DNA from: Clostridia bacterium | GTDB taxonomy: Bacteria > Bacillota_A > Clostridia > Christensenellales > CAG-138 | Assembly (NCBI GenBank): GCA_017394605.1 | Contig: JAFPXU010000086.1 | Span: 1 to 10,185 of the forward strand | DNA: 10,185 nucleotides | Direction of reading: 5' to 3' | Shown here: in pieces, positions 6,878-10,185 of the stretch | Position numbering within the stretch: position 1 is the first letter of the stretch | Layout of the letters: each line of letters starts with the position of its first letter | Position numbers and translations under genes: made by a program | Notes under the pieces: model-generated | What the model saw: only the letters and a program-made list of their open reading frames with translations | Told to the model about the DNA's origin: nothing | The model's database searches: none

Positions 6878-8170
6878 TTATCCGAGAAGGCGCGGCCCCA
6901 GCAGGACGATTCCCGGAATGAAAGTCAGCAGAAGCAGTACGACAACCAGCGATGCTATGAATGGTAGCGCTTCTTTGGTATAATCCTGTATCTTTACGTC
7001 CGCTATGGAAGTTGTAACGAACATCATGCTGCCGAACGGGGGCGTAAAGCCCGCTATCGTCAGGTTGATGCACATCACGATGCCGAACTGGATCAGATCG
7101 ATTCCAAACGCTTTGGCAGCAGGTACCAGCAGCGGGGCAGTAAGGATCATGGCAGCGCCGCCATCAAAGAACATGCCGATGAACAGAAGCAGGATATTGC
7201 ACAGCAGCAGGAACTGCCACGGCTGCGTGCAGATCGTAACGACAAACGCGGATACCTTCTGGGGCAGGCTTTCCCATGTCAGATAAGAAGAGAAAGCGTT
7301 GGCCCCCGCAAGAATGAACATGATGCCCGCCGTTGCCCCGACGGACTCAATGATGATGGGAACCACATGTTTCCATTTCAGTTCCTTATAGATAAACGCT
7401 CCGACGATTACCGCATACAGGATGCAGATCGCTCCGGCTTCCGTAGGCGTAAAGTATCCAAGGCGGAGACCGAACAGAATGCCGAACGGGATCAGAAGCG
7501 CCCAGAACGCCTCTTTCAGCGCTTTGCCGAACTCTTTGGGGGTACCGGGCTTCGTGCGGGACGGTTTATAGCCGCGTTTCTTTGAAATAACGTACACGAC
7601 CGTCATCAGGGCGACCATCATGATGATGCCGGGAATATAGCCTGCGTAAAACATCTTCGCTACGGAAGCGTCGGATGCTGTAGCGTAGAGGATCAGGATG
7701 ATTCCCGGGGGAATGATCGGTGTGATACAGGATGAAGCCGCTGTTACCGCGCAGGAAAATGCCCTGCCGTAACCCAGACGTTCCATCTCGGGAACCAGCA
7801 TTTTTGTTTCCATGGCAGCGTCGGCGTTTGCGGAGCCGGAAAGTCCGCCCATCAAGGCGCTGAGCACGCAGTTCACATGCCCGAGACCGCCGGTCAGATG
7901 ACCGACCAGCAGTTCGGCCAGATTCATCAGACGCCGCGTAATGCCGCAGTAGTTGAATACAACGCCGGCACATGTGAAGAACGGAATCGCCAGGTAAACG
8001 AAGGATTCCTGCGACGCCTGCATCTTCTGGATGATCGTCGCGATATTCATGGAGCCCTCGCCGAACAGGAAGTAGGTCGCGGCGGCGATCACCATGGCAT
8101 AGGAAACGGGAACCTTCAGGAAAAATAAGACGAACATGATGACAATGGGTATCCATGTCCATGCACTCAT
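6878..8170 (-). CDS. dctM: TRAP transporter large permease subunit (DctM type)
   Basis: This 430-residue, highly hydrophobic protein is the channel-forming subunit of a tripartite ATP-independent periplasmic-type transporter, which uses an ion gradient (usually sodium) to import carboxylates. Hydrophobic segments cover most of its length, consistent with about 12 membrane passes or re-entrant helices. Family motifs are GGLSGSANADAA (108-119), TPIIPPG (150-156) and the second-half counterpart NLTIAGFTPPFG (369-380). The AAAGGAGG site lies about 9 nt before the ATG, and the gap from the small subunit is 30 nt. It works with the next two genes upstream, and all three components are present, so the importer looks complete. 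Confidence 0.96.
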   Translation of the reverse strand: MSAWTWIPIVIMFVLFFLKVPVSYAMVIAAATYFLFGEGSMNIATIIQKMQASQESFVYLAIPFFTCAGVVFNYCGITRRLMNLAELLVGHLTGGLGHVNCVLSALMGGLSGSANADAAMETKMLVPEMERLGYGRAFSCAVTAASSCITPIIPPGIILILYATASDASVAKMFYAGYIPGIIMMVALMTVVYVISKKRGYKPSRTKPGTPKEFGKALKEAFWALLIPFGILFGLRLGYFTPTEAGAICILYAVIVGAFIYKELKWKHVVPIIIESVGATAGIMFILAGANAFSSYLTWESLPQKVSAFVVTICTQPWQFLLLCNILLLFIGMFFDGGAAMILTAPLLVPAAKAFGIDLIQFGIVMCINLTIAGFTPPFGSMMFVTTSIADVKIQDYTKEALPFIASLVVVLLLLTFIPGIVLLGPRLLG

Positions 8171-8200
8171 AGTTGTTTCCTCCTTTTAATCAGGATGCGA

Positions 8201-8707
8201 TCAGGCGCGGTCTTCCAACGAGCTCTCTTCCAGTTCCTTCCCCTGAATTCCCATGATCAGGAATTTTACGGAGTAATAGCCTAAAAAGAGAAACGCGAGA
8301 ACCATCCCAAGATATACGAACCGATAGGGAATTTTCAGATTGGATGTGATGCGGTTGGTCTGAAGCACCTGTGTCATGCCCCAGACGATCAGACAGATAT
8401 TCGTCACGAGAATCAGCGCTTCCGTAACGATCTGCGTGATCCTCCTTCCCTTCCTGGGAAGATGATTCACCAGAACGTCGATCGCGATCAGTCCGCGTTT
8501 GCTGTAGACCAGGACAGCGCCGAAAAATGTCATCCAGGTAAAGCAGATATAGGAGATCTCCTCCGCCCAGGCGTATGATGTGCTGAACGCTTTTCTGGCG
8601 ATAACGTTCATCGTGATCAGAAGAACGATCGTCACGAAGGACAATCCGGAGACCGCAGCTGCAATCGTGAATACCGTCTTGTCGATCTTCTTGAACAGTT
8701 GCTGCAT
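8201..8707 (-). CDS. dctQ: TRAP transporter small permease subunit (DctQ type)
   Basis: This is a 168-residue membrane protein with four hydrophobic segments at about 13-35, 50-68, 91-113 and 128-150, as expected for the DctQ subunit that partners the large permease. The AWAEEISYICFTWMTFFGA region at the start of the second segment is characteristic of the family. The C-terminal tail is short and acidic. AGGAGG (8720-8715) is 7 nt before the ATG. A strong hairpin separates it from the binding-protein gene, which probably allows the binding protein to be made in excess over the permease. Confidence 0.94.
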   Translation of the reverse strand: MQQLFKKIDKTVFTIAAAVSGLSFVTIVLLITMNVIARKAFSTSYAWAEEISYICFTWMTFFGAVLVYSKRGLIAIDVLVNHLPRKGRRITQIVTEALILVTNICLIVWGMTQVLQTNRITSNLKIPYRFVYLGMVLAFLFLGYYSVKFLIMGIQGKELEESSLEDRA

Positions 8708-8729
8708 AACTAGTCCTCCTTAAAACAGA

Positions 8730-8763
8730 TGCCGGCGTCTCGGAGTCGCCGAAGACGCCGGCA
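8730..8763 (-). other. Strong intercistronic hairpin between binding protein and permease genes
   Basis: An 11-bp perfect inverted repeat (TGCCGGCGTCT, 8730-8740; AGACGCCGGCA, 8753-8763) is extended by an inner CGG/CCG stem with one bulged A and a 5-nt loop. Minus-strand sequence after it is TCTGTTTTAAGG, a short, weak T-run. It may be a leaky terminator or a 3'-end-protecting stem-loop that lowers downstream expression or stabilises the binding-protein message. The same arrangement is well known for binding-protein-dependent importers such as malE-malF. Confidence 0.8.
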
Positions 8764-8796
8764 GTTGCGTGGTTAGTCTATATGTGTATGTTGGTG

Positions 8797-9804
8797 TCAG
8801 TTAGCGAGGAATTCCACGATCTTGTCGTACATGCCGGGTGTCCAGTCGGGGAAGTTCTTGGGGGTATCCTTGGCAGCCTCGATGAACTCGGTTTTGTCGA
8901 TGTCGACGAAGGTCACGCCTTCAGCGACCAGTTTCGCTTCGAAATCCTTCTCGGCGGCGTTGACGCGCTTGATGGCCTCATCGCACCAGCCGCGTGCATA
9001 TTCGTCAAATTTGGCACGGAGCTCGGGATCCATGTCGTTGTAGACCTTAGCGCTCATAACTTCGCAGGTAACAGCGACCAGATGCTCAGTGCGCATGATG
9101 TACGGGCAGGGCTCATAGAGCTTCGAGGAATAGAGCAGGGAAACCGGGGATTCAGCGCCGTCCGCAACACCCTGAGAGCAGGCGGAGTAGGTCTCGGACC
9201 ATGCGGTATTCACAGCGTTTCCGCCGAGAACGCGGCAGACTTCGTTCCACATCGGCGTAGCGGCGCAGCGGATCTTCAGCTTGCCGACATCCGCGCGGCT
9301 GTGGCACTCGGTGTTCGCGATCAGGTTACGGGTTCCGAAGTAGGTGATGTTGATGATGTGGAGACCATACTGCTCTTCGAGGATCTTTTCCATTTCCTTG
9401 CAGTAATCAGACTGCCAGAATTTTTCAATATCTTCAGGAGTCTTGAAAACATAAGGCGCGTTGCCGATTGCGAAATCGGGAACGTAGTTGGCGAGGTAAG
9501 CAAGGTCTGTGTCGGCAATGACCGGCTCGCCCTTGGCAGCCTGCTCGAGAATGTCAGCGGAGGGCCCGAGCGCCTCGGAGGCGTACATTTCGACCTTGAT
9601 CGCGCCGTCGGTGGCCTTTTCAAGTCCGGAATAGAAATCAGCCCAGTCAAGATACGTGCTGTCGGTAGAGCTCTTTACGGAATTGTACTTCAGATTCAGG
9701 ACTTTCTTTGCGCTGTCATCCGCTTTCTTTTCACCGCCGGCACATGCGACGAGAGAGAAGACCATCAGGCAGGCAAGCAGGATTGCAAAAAACCTTTTCA
9801 TCAT
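8797..9804 (-). CDS. dctP: TRAP transporter solute-binding lipoprotein (DctP type)
   Basis: This is a 335-residue extracytoplasmic binding protein. The N-terminus is a lipoprotein signal: MMKR, a hydrophobic stretch, then lipobox LVAC ending at Cys21, which would be lipidated to anchor the protein outside the membrane of a Gram-positive cell. The DctP fold is shown by KLKIRC, with Arg179 at the position that normally clamps the ligand's carboxylate, and by the QGVADGAES segment (211-219). The imported compound is therefore probably an organic acid. It is the first gene of the operon, directly behind the promoter and operator. Two adjacent ATGs are possible: AAAGGAG (9815-9809) is 4 nt from the ATG at 9804 and 7 nt from the one at 9801, so the second may be the true start. 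The ligand cannot be named from sequence. Confidence 0.95.
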   Translation of the reverse strand: MMKRFFAILLACLMVFSLVACAGGEKKADDSAKKVLNLKYNSVKSSTDSTYLDWADFYSGLEKATDGAIKVEMYASEALGPSADILEQAAKGEPVIADTDLAYLANYVPDFAIGNAPYVFKTPEDIEKFWQSDYCKEMEKILEEQYGLHIINITYFGTRNLIANTECHSRADVGKLKIRCAATPMWNEVCRVLGGNAVNTAWSETYSACSQGVADGAESPVSLLYSSKLYEPCPYIMRTEHLVAVTCEVMSAKVYNDMDPELRAKFDEYARGWCDEAIKRVNAAEKDFEAKLVAEGVTFVDIDKTEFIEAAKDTPKNFPDWTPGMYDKIVEFLAN

Positions 9805-9838
9805 GATGCTCCTTTCGATATTTCACATTCTAATTTTC

Positions 9839-9862
9839 GTAACCGGTACCGTAACCGGTTCC
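9839..9862. promoter_or_regulatory. Tandem CCGG-centred operator, probably for a LacI-family repressor
   Basis: Two adjacent 12-bp units, GTAACCGGTACC (9839-9850) and GTAACCGGTTCC (9851-9862), differ at one position. The second contains the perfect palindrome AACCGGTT, and the 20-bp block 9841-9860 is itself largely palindromic. CG-centred palindromes of this shape are typical LacI/GalR-family operators (the gluconate repressor GntR site contains ACCGGT). The pair lies just downstream of the predicted -10 box, about where transcription starts, which fits repression by steric block. No regulator gene is in the window. Confidence 0.65.
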
Positions 9863-9870
9863 ATACTTAA

Positions 9871-9899
9871 AAGGTAAAGGTTTTCAACGCGTTTGTCAA
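9871..9899 (-). promoter_or_regulatory. Predicted sigma-A promoter of the operon
   Basis: On the minus strand a consensus -35 TTGACA (9899-9894) is followed after 17 nt by TACCTT (9876-9871), a weak -10. The start would fall near 9864, immediately before the tandem operator. A second option is ATGACA (9934-9929) with TATGAT (9913-9908), both 5/6 matches but only 15 nt apart. The spacer of the first promoter contains a perfect 8-bp palindrome AACGCGTT (9886-9893), a possible extra LacI-type or CcpA-like site. Confidence 0.55.
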
Positions 9900-9908
9900 C
9901 AGTAAAAA

Positions 9909-9942
9909 TCATATTTTTTTTCGTTTTTTGTCATATTTTTCG
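9909..9942 (-). promoter_or_regulatory. Phased A/T tracts upstream of the promoter
   Basis: TCATA followed by a T-run and CG occurs twice (9909-9923 and 9931-9942), offset by 22 nt, about two helical turns. Lying just upstream of the -35 box, it could act as an UP element or curved DNA that boosts transcription. Confidence 0.4.
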
Positions 9943-10003
9943 TTATCCGTTCCCGAATCCTCCATCTGATTGTCTGTCATCCGCAGTTTCCGGCGATTTT
10001 TGC

Positions 10004-10031
10004 AAAAAAAAAGCGCGGATGATTCCGCGCT
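10004..10031 (-). terminator. Rho-independent terminator, minus strand
   Basis: An 8-bp perfect stem (AGCGCGGA / TCCGCGCT, 10012-10019 and 10024-10031) with a TGAT loop is followed on the minus strand by nine T (complement of A 10004-10012). It would end a minus-strand transcript arriving from beyond the right edge, insulating this operon from its upstream neighbour. The plus-strand side has only a broken T-run, so it would be weak in that direction. Confidence 0.82.
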
Positions 10032-10089
10032 GTGTGTCTTTTCTGGTTCTATATTAAAGATTGGGGTAAGAAAAAAAGATTAAGAGATA

Positions 10090-10184
10090 ATTCATAAAAA
10101 AGAAGGAGCATTGTGCTTCGCTCTCAAGTAAAGTTAAGTTACCACACAAAAACTCAAAGAGAGGATGACAATGCTCATATGAAT
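10090..10184. repeat. Imperfect 95-bp inverted repeat at the right edge
   Basis: Three nested matching blocks pair across a central loop: ATTCATA (10090-10096) with TATGAAT (10178-10184), GAGCATTGT (10106-10114) with ACAATGCTC (10168-10176), and CTCTC (10121-10125) with GAGAG (10159-10163). The bulges between blocks are unequal (9 against 1 nt, then 6 against 4). No complete gene lies here. It could be the end of an insertion sequence, a short MITE-like element, or the 3' region of a structured transcript; the window stops too soon to tell. Confidence 0.4.
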
Positions 10185-10185
10185 C

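Noticed and set aside
10054..10185. Open minus-strand frame of 43 codons entering from the right edge and ending at 10054, 22 nt before the terminator
   Set aside because: The position before a terminator is suggestive, but the translation is low-complexity and rich in Phe and Leu, covers the inverted repeat, and shows no family signal. A run of this length is not unusual in AT-rich DNA.

Overview
The window looks like a chromosomal accessory catabolic locus of a low-to-moderate-GC Gram-positive anaerobe, most likely a member of the Clostridia. This rests on strong AGGAGG-type ribosome binding sites before almost every gene, a lipoprotein-type TRAP binding protein, compact same-strand operon packing, and enzyme families common in gut Clostridia. 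The taxonomic call is an inference; no rRNA or other phylogenetic marker is present.

All eleven recognisable genes lie on the minus strand, so transcription runs from right to left. The right edge (about 9805-10185) is non-coding. It holds a rho-independent terminator for something further upstream, an imperfect inverted repeat at the very edge, and then a promoter with phased A/T tracts and a tandem CCGG-centred operator of the type bound by LacI-family repressors. The operon then reads: TRAP solute-binding lipoprotein, an intercistronic hairpin, TRAP small and large permease subunits, a ribulose-phosphate-3-epimerase-like protein, a short-chain dehydrogenase, a class III (CaiB/BaiF) CoA-transferase, two paralogous enoyl-CoA hydratase/isomerase-family proteins, a glycerol-dehydrogenase-like iron/zinc alcohol dehydrogenase, a zinc-dependent medium-chain dehydrogenase, and the first 47 codons of a protein resembling type II (archaeal-type) glyceraldehyde-3-phosphate dehydrogenase. 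The operon continues past the left edge.

The combination is unusual. A high-affinity importer with the conserved carboxylate-binding Arg is followed by a CoA-transferase and two crotonase-fold proteins, as in carnitine-like pathways where a carboxylate is activated as a CoA thioester and then dehydrated or isomerised. The same transcript carries a sugar-phosphate epimerase fold, three polyol/sugar-acid-type dehydrogenases and a triose-phosphate-type dehydrogenase. My inference is an undescribed pathway for a polyhydroxylated or modified sugar acid that is both redox-epimerised and processed as a CoA thioester; the substrate cannot be named from sequence. Two details add to the interest. Both crotonase paralogues lack the first of the two usual catalytic glutamates. 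The second paralogue ends in ten alanines followed by a stop, and directly past it, in the +1 frame, lies a 17-residue tail clearly similar to the C-terminus of the downstream alcohol dehydrogenase.
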